Of a stretch of 64,000 bases of DNA, positions 18,124 through 26,422 are shown piece after piece; positions within the stretch are counted from its first letter, which is position 1, and every line of letters starts with the position of its first letter. The position numbers and the translations under genes were made by a program. The stretch comes from Armatimonadetes bacterium Uphvl-Ar2 (lineage in GTDB: Bacteria > Armatimonadota > Fimbriimonadia > Fimbriimonadales > Fimbriimonadaceae). The stretch lies in NCBI GenBank assembly GCA_002162095.1, contig CP021424.1, positions 1,364,001 to 1,428,000 on the forward strand, written 5' to 3'. The notes beneath the pieces are model-generated. The model worked only from the letters and a program-made list of their open reading frames with translations. It had not been told where the DNA came from and ran no database searches.

Positions 18124-20128
18124 GATTGCCCGCAAGCTCAAATCCGCCTTGGCTTTGCCCTTAGCCCTCGTTGCTTCGACCTCGGTGGCCAATGCCCCCA
18201 GCCTGACGGACTGGGACGCGGCCTTGGGCGTGGTGGGGCTGAACACGCAAACCGCACGCTTTGACCCGAGCATGCTCTCATTCTATCGTGAAGGCGAGTT
18301 TGCGATGCCGATTTACGAAGGGCTGATGGGCAATCCGTGGAACGCGCCGTTCTTGATGGATATGCACCGGCGTTCGCTGACGGTGACCGTGAGCAACCCG
18401 CTGGAGACGGTGAGCGTGGTGTCGCGGCTGGCGGGGATTCCTTCCCGGCGCGAACTGCTGGGCGACCCGATTGTGGGGGCGAAGACGCGGGCAGCCGCCC
18501 CGGGGGCGCTGGCGGCGATGTTGAACACCTACCGCCAGCAGGGGATCATCACGGGCACGGTGCCGACCCTGGATGAAGTACCGGCGGACGCCCAGCGGGC
18601 CACGGCCCTGATGCTGGACGTGCTGCTGACGAGCCACCGGTTCCGCGCGGCAGCGCTGGCGGATATCAACGACATTCCGGCGGCCTACGCGCGGGCGAGC
18701 CGACCGGAAGGCGCTTACGATCCGGTGGAATCGGCGCGCAGCCGGCAACTGGATCGCCGGGTTGATCGGCGCTACCTGGCCGCGGCCGGGCAGGACTTGG
18801 CGGCGGCCACGGAGGCGGCGCATCTTCTTTTGCGCACGGTGAGCCCGAGCGCGCAATTCCGGGTGGAAATCCCGACCAAATGGGGGGCAATCATCCTGAG
18901 CGGCGCAGGCAACGACACTCACGGCGGCAAAGAGACGCTGCTGGTGATGGACACCGGCGGCGACGACACCTACATTAACACGGCCGCCACTTTGAGTGAC
19001 CAGAACTGGGCGAGCATCGTGGTGGATGTGCGCGGGAACGATAAGTACCTGAGCGACGCCGCGCTGGCGACCACCGAGATTGCCCAATGGACTTCGCGCA
19101 ATGCGGCGCGGGCGCAAGCCGGACCGGGGGGCGCCATCTTGGGCGTGGCGATGCTCCTGGATGGAGAAGGCGACGATTTGTACCGGTCTCAACGCATGGG
19201 ATTAGGCGGAGCCGTTTATGGCGTGAGTTTGCTCCGCGATTTGGCGGGGAAGGACATTTACGATTCGTACGCCGATGCGCAGGGCTTTGCCCGGGCGGGC
19301 GCTGGCATCTTGGAGGACGCGGACGGTGACGATACGTACACTGGATTCTTGCAGGTTCAGGGCGTGGGGTTAACGTTAGGCGCGGGTCTCTTACTCGATC
19401 GCTCTGGCGATGACCGCTACATCGCCAACGACGAAGTGATCGATTTCCCCTCGCCGCAGACGAGCGAACACAACGTGAGCATGTCTCAGGGTGCGGGCAA
19501 TGGCGTGCGGCGGGATTACCTGGGTGGCGACAGCCTGGCTGGGGGCGTGGGCGTGCTGATGGACCAGGGCGGCAACGATGAGTACTCCTGCGGCGTGTTC
19601 GGACAGGGCGTGGGCTACTGGATGGGCGTGGGCTTGCTGTGGGATCAGATGGGCAACGACAAGTACACCGGCCAGTGGTATGTGCAGGGCGCGGCCGCGC
19701 ACTTCGCGGTTGGGATTTTGGAAGACGGCGGGGGCCGCGATACCTATAACGGCTTCCTCAATATGTCCCAAGGGGCCGGGCACGATTTCTCGCTCGGAGC
19801 GCTGTTTGATTACGCGGGCTCGGATGCCTATTCCGCCTCGCCGCTGAGCCTAGGGGCGGGCAATGCGAACGGGATCGGCATCTTCTTCGACGCCGAAGGG
19901 GATGACACCTACAACGCCCAGGGTACGGCGCTGGGCAATGTCAATCCGGCCCCCGTGGGGAGTCTCCGGGAACAAGCTCTGTCCCTCGGTGTGTTCTTAG
20001 ATTTCGGAGGCACCGATCAGTTCCCAGCGGCGGTGCCGCACGCGGTGGACGGTTCGCGCAAGGGCACGTTCGTCCGGCGGGGCGAACCCGAGCCGACGGG
20101 CCAATACGGTGTCTTCTGGGCGAGATAA
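18122..20128 (+). CDS. Exported acidic repeat protein (27-residue repeats)
   Basis: About 668 residues with a signal peptide (LALPLALVASTSVANA). The second half is built of ~27-28-residue repeats with the core D-x-x-G-x-D-x-Y followed by a Gly-rich hydrophobic stretch ending hG-h-L/F (for example DQMGNDKY, DGGGRDTY, DYAGSDAY, DAEGDDTY). The pattern suggests a beta-solenoid with regularly spaced, possibly calcium-binding Asp residues; it is reminiscent of RTX repeats but longer. The function is unknown. It starts the long plus-strand envelope gene series; the rhomboid gene follows immediately (stop 20128, start 20129). Confidence 0.65.
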   Translation: MIARKLKSALALPLALVASTSVANAPSLTDWDAALGVVGLNTQTARFDPSMLSFYREGEFAMPIYEGLMGNPWNAPFLMDMHRRSLTVTVSNPLETVSVVSRLAGIPSRRELLGDPIVGAKTRAAAPGALAAMLNTYRQQGIITGTVPTLDEVPADAQRATALMLDVLLTSHRFRAAALADINDIPAAYARASRPEGAYDPVESARSRQLDRRVDRRYLAAAGQDLAAATEAAHLLLRTVSPSAQFRVEIPTKWGAIILSGAGNDTHGGKETLLVMDTGGDDTYINTAATLSDQNWASIVVDVRGNDKYLSDAALATTEIAQWTSRNAARAQAGPGGAILGVAMLLDGEGDDLYRSQRMGLGGAVYGVSLLRDLAGKDIYDSYADAQGFARAGAGILEDADGDDTYTGFLQVQGVGLTLGAGLLLDRSGDDRYIANDEVIDFPSPQTSEHNVSMSQGAGNGVRRDYLGGDSLAGGVGVLMDQGGNDEYSCGVFGQGVGYWMGVGLLWDQMGNDKYTGQWYVQGAAAHFAVGILEDGGGRDTYNGFLNMSQGAGHDFSLGALFDYAGSDAYSASPLSLGAGNANGIGIFFDAEGDDTYNAQGTALGNVNPAPVGSLREQALSLGVFLDFGGTDQFPAAVPHAVDGSRKGTFVRRGEPEPTGQYGVFWAR

Positions 20129-20818
20129 ATGATTCCGATCCGCGATGATTTGATCTTCCGCCAGCGGGCGATTCTCACGCTCACGCTGGTGGGGCTCATC
20201 GCGGTGCTCTATTTTTGGGACCGGGAGGGGCGCATCTGGGGGGCAAGCATCGCCTTTGCGGACCTCGCCATGCGCCCGGGTCAGATCTCGGATGTGCTGC
20301 GAGGCCAGGGTGACCCGGTGGACCTCAGCCGCCTCTTTACCTCCATATTTTTGCACGCCAACCTGCCGCATATGGTCACCAACGTGGTGTTCCTCTTTGC
20401 GTTTGGGCCAAGCGTAGAAGCGGCCCTGGGCGGGGTGCGGTTTGCCTTGTTCTATCTGTTTTGGGGCGTGGTGGCGTTCCTGGCTCAGATCCAAGCCGCG
20501 CCCGAGAGCATGGTGCCGGTGCTGGGAGCTTCGGGGGCCATCGGCGGCGTGCTGGGGGCGTACTTTTTGCTGTTCCCCGGCAACAACATTAAGCTGCTCA
20601 TCATTCCGTTCTTGTGGCGCACGTTTGTGCTGCCGGCGTGGGTGCTACTAGCGTTCTGGTTTGCCACCCAGCTCTTGGTGCCGCAAGAGGGCGTGGCCAC
20701 GTGGGCGCACGCGGGTGGGTTCTTGGCGGGCATGGCCACGGTGTTGGTTTTGGGGGGGCGAAACGCCATCCTCAAAGACTTGAAGTACGATACGATTTCA
20801 GAGTTCGATGAAGACTAA
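20129..20818 (+). CDS. Rhomboid-family intramembrane serine protease
   Basis: 229 residues with about six transmembrane helices. Catalytic Ser in GASGAIGG and His in WAHAGGFLAG form the rhomboid dyad; the HxxxN-type segment HANLPHMVTN is also present. It would cleave membrane-anchored proteins within the bilayer. It begins one base after the repeat-protein stop and overlaps the next gene by 11 bases, so it is part of the envelope operon. Confidence 0.9.
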   Translation: MIPIRDDLIFRQRAILTLTLVGLIAVLYFWDREGRIWGASIAFADLAMRPGQISDVLRGQGDPVDLSRLFTSIFLHANLPHMVTNVVFLFAFGPSVEAALGGVRFALFYLFWGVVAFLAQIQAAPESMVPVLGASGAIGGVLGAYFLLFPGNNIKLLIIPFLWRTFVLPAWVLLAFWFATQLLVPQEGVATWAHAGGFLAGMATVLVLGGRNAILKDLKYDTISEFDED

Positions 20819-22607
20819 GCTCCCCATTTGGTGTGTCTTGGCCTGGGGGCTAATGTTCCTGGCCGCGTTGGCTGCCTTGTCCTATCGCCATTCGGTCGAG
20901 CACTCCAACCGCGCCGTCGGCATGTTGCTGGAGATGAAGGCGGTGCATGAACTCTCGGTCGCCGAGGGGATGACCCGCGAGGACGCCCTCTCCCGCCTCA
21001 AAACGAGCGGGCTGACCGGGATTGCCCTGAACGAGGAGCGCCTCAACGATCTGGTGCAGTCGGGGCGTCTGAAGCTGGACGGCAACCGCCTCACGGCCGC
21101 CGACAAGTCCACTTATGACCGGCTTCAATTTGCGGTGGCCCTGCGGGGGGTTCAGCCCGTGGAGTGGACGCCGAATGCGGTCGTCATCCCCCCGGCGGAT
21201 GTCGCACTGCTCCTCGAGACGCCGTGCGGGATTAACCCCGACGACGCGGCGCTGGCCCGAGCCCAGGGGCTCGAAATCGTGGCGCGCCACGCCAACATCC
21301 CGGGATACAGTTCGGGCGATATCCGGGCCGTGATTGCCGATAGCGCCGACAAAGGCGCGCGGTACTACCTCCCGCTGGGCGACCAGGTGCTGGGCCAACG
21401 CAGCGCGGTCGAGTCGCTGGTCCAGGCGCTGATTGACCACGAGATGTTCTATCTCACGATCGAGTTCAGCAACCTCGCGGGTGACCGCCGCGTGGTCAGC
21501 GAGATTCCCGGGCGCACCATTCGCCTGCACTCCATCCAGCAGGCCGAAATTGACCGCTTGACCCCCGGGGGCATCCGGGAGCGCTTCGTGAAGGCCTTCG
21601 CCGAACGCAATATCCGCTGGCTTCTCTTGCGCCCGCCGACGCTGGCCGGGGAGAACCCAATGCAAGACCTCGGCGCGACCATGCAGGTCATCGCCCGGGG
21701 CGTGGCGCATGAGAAAGGGGCCGTGCGGGCTCCCCGCGCCTTTGCCGAGCCGGTGGTGAACCCCGCCTTCCCGGCGGCGGCGACGCTGCTGGGCGGCATT
21801 GCCCTCATCGGCGTCATTCTCGTGGCTCCGTTCCCGGGCCGGTGGCGCGCCGGTCTGGCCGTGGTGGTGGCCTTGGTTTCCGTCGCCGCCCTGCTGGGTG
21901 TTTCCAAGAGTTACTTTGCGCTCATGGTCGCGGTGGCCGCCCCGGTGGTGGCCTACGCGCTGCTGCGGGGCCGAGAGGACGAGAACCCGCTGTGGGCGTT
22001 TGCGCGCACCACGCTCATCTGCGTTTCGGCCGGCCTGATGGTGGCGACCACGCTCAATGGGCTGCCTTACTACATTCAGTTGCAGCAGTTTTCGGGCGTC
22101 AAGATGGCGCACTTCCTGCCGCTCATCGTCATCGCGATTTGGTTCATCCACGACCGCTACAATCTCAAGGAGCTGGCCAAGGAGCCCATGCGCTGGGGGC
22201 CGGTGCTGGGGTCCATGGCGGGCGGCTTTGTGGTGTTGGCCATGCTCTCCCGCACTGGCAACGATGGTCCCGTGGGGGTTAGCGGCGTGGAGCTTATGGT
22301 GCGTTCGGCGCTGGAATCTGTTCTCCCGGTTCGCCCGCGCACCAAGGAATTTCTCATCGGGCATCCGTTGCTCTTGCTCGGGTTGCTGTGGCGGCACCGT
22401 ACCCAAGGGCAGGGCAAACTCGCGCCTGAGATCATGATCCTCGCCGGGTTCATCGGCCAGGCTAGCATCATCAATACCTTCTGCCATCTGCACACCCCGC
22501 TCCAAGTGACGGTCATTCGGGTCACGGTGGGATTGGTGCTCGGGGTGGTCGGCGCGCTGGCCGCGTGGGTCGCCTTGCGCCCGTTCATCCGCCAAGAGGC
22601 ACAATAA
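20808..22607 (+). CDS. DUF5693-like polytopic membrane protein
   Basis: 599 residues. A signal-anchor helix is followed by a soluble ~280-residue domain and then about eight to nine transmembrane helices from residue 315 onward. The layout, and the position directly before csaB, match the DUF5693 family commonly encoded beside CsaB in bacteria with SLH-anchored surfaces. The biochemical role is not known; export or polymerisation of the secondary wall polymer is a reasonable guess. The ATG at 20808 overlaps the rhomboid gene. Confidence 0.7.
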   Translation: MKTKLPIWCVLAWGLMFLAALAALSYRHSVEHSNRAVGMLLEMKAVHELSVAEGMTREDALSRLKTSGLTGIALNEERLNDLVQSGRLKLDGNRLTAADKSTYDRLQFAVALRGVQPVEWTPNAVVIPPADVALLLETPCGINPDDAALARAQGLEIVARHANIPGYSSGDIRAVIADSADKGARYYLPLGDQVLGQRSAVESLVQALIDHEMFYLTIEFSNLAGDRRVVSEIPGRTIRLHSIQQAEIDRLTPGGIRERFVKAFAERNIRWLLLRPPTLAGENPMQDLGATMQVIARGVAHEKGAVRAPRAFAEPVVNPAFPAAATLLGGIALIGVILVAPFPGRWRAGLAVVVALVSVAALLGVSKSYFALMVAVAAPVVAYALLRGREDENPLWAFARTTLICVSAGLMVATTLNGLPYYIQLQQFSGVKMAHFLPLIVIAIWFIHDRYNLKELAKEPMRWGPVLGSMAGGFVVLAMLSRTGNDGPVGVSGVELMVRSALESVLPVRPRTKEFLIGHPLLLLGLLWRHRTQGQGKLAPEIMILAGFIGQASIINTFCHLHTPLQVTVIRVTVGLVLGVVGALAAWVALRPFIRQEAQ

Positions 22608-22616
22608 GGACAACTT

Positions 22617-23690
22617 ATGGCAAATCTCCTTTTGGCCGGATACTTCGGCTGCGGCAATTTGGGTGATGACGCCATTCTGCTGGGCTTCCTCAACGGCATC
22701 GCCGGCAAGGGCCACGAAATCCAAACTCTGTGCGGCAGCCCGGACCGGGTGATGAACGCCTACGGCGTGCGAGGCATCCCCCGGCTGGACTTCAACGAAG
22801 TGGGGCGGGCGCTGGACGATACCGATGCGCTTGTCTTCCCGGGCGGCAGCATTTTCCAGGATGTCACCTCCATGCGCAGCGTGGCCTACTACTACAAGCT
22901 GGTGGCCATGGCCAAGAAGCGCGGCAAGAAGGTGGTGATGCTGGGCCAGGGTGTGGGGCCGCTGAACGGAATGATTGGCCGCACGCTGAGTGCCAAAGCG
23001 TTCAACCTTGCCGATGCGGTGGTGGTGCGCGATCCGGGTTCCTCCGATACGCTCCGCAAGATTGGCTACAAAGGCATGCCGCGCCTGGCCGCCGACCCCG
23101 CTTTTCTCCTGCCCACTCCGCAGGTGGAAGAGGATCTGCCTCGGTTCGGCGTAGCCGGAATGAAGACGGTCGGAATTAGCGTGCGCCCGTTCGGCAAGGA
23201 CAAGGGCAAGGCGGTGATCGAGACGTTCGCCGAGCTCACGCGCATCCTGTTCAGCAACGGGTGGATGCCGGTGCTGATCGAGATGGACAGCGCCATGGAC
23301 CGCAGCGTCATCAGCGCCATTGGCAAGGCCAACGGGGGCAAGGTGCCCGAAATCAAGAACCTGCAATCGCCCATTGACGTGCAGAAGCGCATGACCCGGA
23401 TGGACGCCGTGATCGCGATGCGCCTGCACGCCGGGATCCTGGCCAGCACGGTGGGGGTGGCGCCCTTTATGGTGAGTTACGACCCGAAAGTGACGGCGCT
23501 GACGAACCTCTTGGGCTTGCCGGCCCCTCCCACGGTCGAGAACCTGAACGCCGGACGCATTTTTGATTTGTTCAAGGATTTCCAAAGCCGACAAGAGTCG
23601 GTGGCGAAGACGATGGACGCGCGCCGGCAGCAACTGGTCGAACAAGCGCGTGGCAATATCGATGCACTGGATTCGGTACTCGGTCGCTAG
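22617..23690 (+). CDS. csaB: Polysaccharide pyruvyl transferase CsaB
   Basis: 357 residues matching CsaB, which adds ketal-linked pyruvate to a cell-wall polymer so that SLH-domain proteins can bind. Visible family features are GYFGCGNLGDDAIL at the start, FPGGSIFQD, LGQGVGPL and AMRLHAGILAS with MVSYDPKV near the C-terminus. A ribosome site (AAGGA) precedes the ATG. No SLH-domain protein lies in the window, so its target is elsewhere. The end overlaps the start of the next gene. Confidence 0.9.
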   Translation: MANLLLAGYFGCGNLGDDAILLGFLNGIAGKGHEIQTLCGSPDRVMNAYGVRGIPRLDFNEVGRALDDTDALVFPGGSIFQDVTSMRSVAYYYKLVAMAKKRGKKVVMLGQGVGPLNGMIGRTLSAKAFNLADAVVVRDPGSSDTLRKIGYKGMPRLAADPAFLLPTPQVEEDLPRFGVAGMKTVGISVRPFGKDKGKAVIETFAELTRILFSNGWMPVLIEMDSAMDRSVISAIGKANGGKVPEIKNLQSPIDVQKRMTRMDAVIAMRLHAGILASTVGVAPFMVSYDPKVTALTNLLGLPAPPTVENLNAGRIFDLFKDFQSRQESVAKTMDARRQQLVEQARGNIDALDSVLGR

Positions 23691-26313
23691 CCTGAGCCTG
23701 CTGGCGGGCATGGCGCTGGTCGCGGCGCAAGAAGTCGCGCCGGACTCCGGGCAGGAGACGCCGCCCGCCGAAGCCCCCGCCCCCGCGGAACCCAAGCGAG
23801 AGTCCGAGATCGACCGGATGTGGCGCGACCTGGTGCGCGAACTGCAAACCAAGGTGGTCCTGAGCGGTTTCCGGGTGTTTGGTTATCACAACCACCGGAT
23901 CACCGGGGACCGTGACGCCTTCCGGAGCACCAACTACGGCGGCTTGGGCAACAGCGGATTTACGAACCGAGGCACGGTACGGGCTTCCGCGCAGAGCCTC
24001 TTTGGGTTCGTCAACTTCGACGCCACGGTGCAGGACAACCGACTGGCCCGCCCCCAAGATGACCGGCTGAGCCTGAACTATCGCAACGGCGACTGGCAAG
24101 TGGACCTGGGCGATGTCCGCGGCACCTTGGCCAACACGAATCGCTTTGCACGGATGGACAAGACCCTGCGCGGGGTGAATGCGGCATATCGCTCGTCGGG
24201 GTTCTCGGCGCAAGTGGTGCGGAGTGAGGTACGCGGCGAATCGCGCACCGTGAGCGTGCCGGGCAATAACACGGCAGGCCCGTACTACCTCCAGTCCAGC
24301 CAAATTGTGCGGGGTAGCGAGCGCATCCGCATTGATGACGAAGACCTGGTGCTGGGCCAGGATTACATCATCGATTACGAGGTTGGCAGCGTCACGTTTG
24401 TGAATCGCCAGTCCTTGGCGGCGCGGGTGGTGCCGGCGTCGAGCTCCATCGTGGCGACCTACGAAGCCTTCGGTTTGACGGGTTCACGCGGGACGGTGGA
24501 AGGCGGCAGCCTGAGCTACAACTTTGGCGCGGCCGGGCAGGTGGGCGTGACGATGCTACGCACGCGCACGGGCGCCACCGGCAGCCTCAGCACGCGGGTG
24601 GAGAGGTTCCAGGGCTTTGGCGCGCCCAGCACGCCCTACTTCTTGCAATTCGAACCCCTGGCGGGCACCAACCTCACGATCCGGGCGGACGGGGTGCTGC
24701 AAGTGGAAGGTGTGGACTACCGCCGTGACAATGACAACCCGGCGGTGTTCTATTTCAACCGGACGATGCCGTCCGACACGACCATCGAAGTGCTCTACAC
24801 GCCGCGCCCCACCACCACGGTGCAGGGCGACCGGGAAACCTTCGGCATTGACTACCGCATCCCCCTGGGCACCGGCGGCAACATCACCCTTCAGCAGGCC
24901 ACCGGCCGGGCACTAGGGGCCGGGGGCCGGAGCGGCCTGGCGCGCGGCATCGATATGCGCTGGGGAGATGCCCGGTGGGGCGTGACGGCTTCGTTGCGTG
25001 ATATTCCGAGTAGCTACGTGGCCGTAGAAACCGTGGGCTTTGAACGCAACGAACGCGCCGCCGACGCTCGCCTGACCTACCGCCCGAATGTGGGGCAGGA
25101 GGCAGGCCTGAACTTCCTCAACACCCGCATTTCCACGCTCACGATTGATAATAGTGGGAATAGTGTGGTGCGGGCTTCGCGCCTCACGCTGGCCGAGGCG
25201 TACTTCAACGTGCAATCCGGGGGGCGGCCCTGGGGGGTACGGCACCGCCGCACGGCCACTGGGCTCACGGCCAACAACAGTAGCCAGCGCACGAGCCTGG
25301 AGAGCCAAATTTCCGGCGGGGCGTTCCCGGTGAATCTGGAGCTGAGTCACGAGGCACTCACCGGCGGCACCGGCACCCAGCGCACCTCGGCGACCGTGAG
25401 CGGGGTCAACCTGCGGGCACGCACGAACATGTCGGGGCCGTGGTCGGCCACCGGCTCGTTCGGCTTCAACCGGGTGACGCGGGCGGGCACCACCGGGGAC
25501 GGTCGCGATCTGCAATTCAGCGTGGGCTACGTCTTCCGCGACTTCGACGAGGAAGGGAGTTACAAGTACCCCTCGGGCACCTTGCGGCTGGACTACACGG
25601 ATAGCGACTCCGGGGCGTTGGCCTCGCTGGGCGGGCTGAACTCAGGCTTTGGCGCGGGTTACGGCGGCAACGGATTCAGCGGCGGCAGCGGCAACAACTT
25701 CATTGGCGGGGCCAACCGGTTCCGTAACCTCAGCCTCTCCGGCACGATGGATCTCCGTCCGGGGCTTACGGGCTTTGGGGGGCTGTTTCAGCGCGAAAGC
25801 CGAGGCGACATTGGCAGCAACACGCGCACCCTAGGGGCGTCGGCGGGCCTCACGTGGTCGCTCAACGACGACACCCTCCTGAGCGGCACGCTGAGCCAGA
25901 CCAACACCGAATTCATCGGCAATGCCTTGTCGGCCCAGGCCACCACTTTCGACGTGACGCTAGATGGACGGTTCAATCCGAAATGGACGTTCCAAACCAC
26001 CTTTAGCGGCCTACTGAGCGGGGGTGGAAGCCAGTTTGCACAGGACATCTGGAACGGCGAGGTGCGGTCCACCTACCGGCTGGCCCCTCGCCAAAATCTC
26101 ACGTTCTTCGGCCTGCTGGGCAACGCCTCGGGCTACCTGCCGCAGGACACCAACGACTTCAATCTCACCTACCAGTATCAAATCTGGGAAAGCCTGGCGC
26201 TGAACGTGCGCTACCGCTGGCAGGATATCGTCAGCCGGGATGCCACTGTGCAGAGCGGGGCGTTCAAGTCGCGCGGGTTCGATATCGAACTCGGCTTCAA
26301 CTTCGGGTTCTAG
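23662..26313 (+). CDS. Outer-membrane beta-barrel protein
   Basis: About 883 residues: signal peptide (SVASLSLLAGMALVAAQ), a Pro/Glu-rich linker, then a long alternating polar/hydrophobic, Gly/Asn-rich region ending in GFNFGF. The C-terminal phenylalanine is typical of outer-membrane barrels. Two internal segments share a motif of the form LxxGxDYxxDxxxGxxxF (LVLGQDYIIDYEVG and LQVEGVDYRRDNDNP), found in large surface-export barrels. The ATG at 23662 overlaps the end of csaB and is chosen for the signal peptide. Its position beside csaB and the LptC-like gene supports a diderm envelope. Confidence 0.7.
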   Translation: MHWIRYSVASLSLLAGMALVAAQEVAPDSGQETPPAEAPAPAEPKRESEIDRMWRDLVRELQTKVVLSGFRVFGYHNHRITGDRDAFRSTNYGGLGNSGFTNRGTVRASAQSLFGFVNFDATVQDNRLARPQDDRLSLNYRNGDWQVDLGDVRGTLANTNRFARMDKTLRGVNAAYRSSGFSAQVVRSEVRGESRTVSVPGNNTAGPYYLQSSQIVRGSERIRIDDEDLVLGQDYIIDYEVGSVTFVNRQSLAARVVPASSSIVATYEAFGLTGSRGTVEGGSLSYNFGAAGQVGVTMLRTRTGATGSLSTRVERFQGFGAPSTPYFLQFEPLAGTNLTIRADGVLQVEGVDYRRDNDNPAVFYFNRTMPSDTTIEVLYTPRPTTTVQGDRETFGIDYRIPLGTGGNITLQQATGRALGAGGRSGLARGIDMRWGDARWGVTASLRDIPSSYVAVETVGFERNERAADARLTYRPNVGQEAGLNFLNTRISTLTIDNSGNSVVRASRLTLAEAYFNVQSGGRPWGVRHRRTATGLTANNSSQRTSLESQISGGAFPVNLELSHEALTGGTGTQRTSATVSGVNLRARTNMSGPWSATGSFGFNRVTRAGTTGDGRDLQFSVGYVFRDFDEEGSYKYPSGTLRLDYTDSDSGALASLGGLNSGFGAGYGGNGFSGGSGNNFIGGANRFRNLSLSGTMDLRPGLTGFGGLFQRESRGDIGSNTRTLGASAGLTWSLNDDTLLSGTLSQTNTEFIGNALSAQATTFDVTLDGRFNPKWTFQTTFSGLLSGGGSQFAQDIWNGEVRSTYRLAPRQNLTFFGLLGNASGYLPQDTNDFNLTYQYQIWESLALNVRYRWQDIVSRDATVQSGAFKSRGFDIELGFNFGF

Positions 26314-26422
26314 TCATAGGGATGGTGAAGGGGAGCGAGCGCGTCACCCGTTTGATTCCCGGGAGTATCCTCTCGGCGGCATCCGAACCTTTGCCGGTTT
26401 CGGTCCTTCCTTGCACTGAGTT

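Noticed and set aside
20850-23852. A 1000-codon open frame on the minus strand opposite the DUF5693-like and csaB genes
   Set aside because: It spans the opposite strand of two clear genes, has low-complexity His/Arg-rich content and no ribosome site; long antisense frames are expected in GC-rich DNA.
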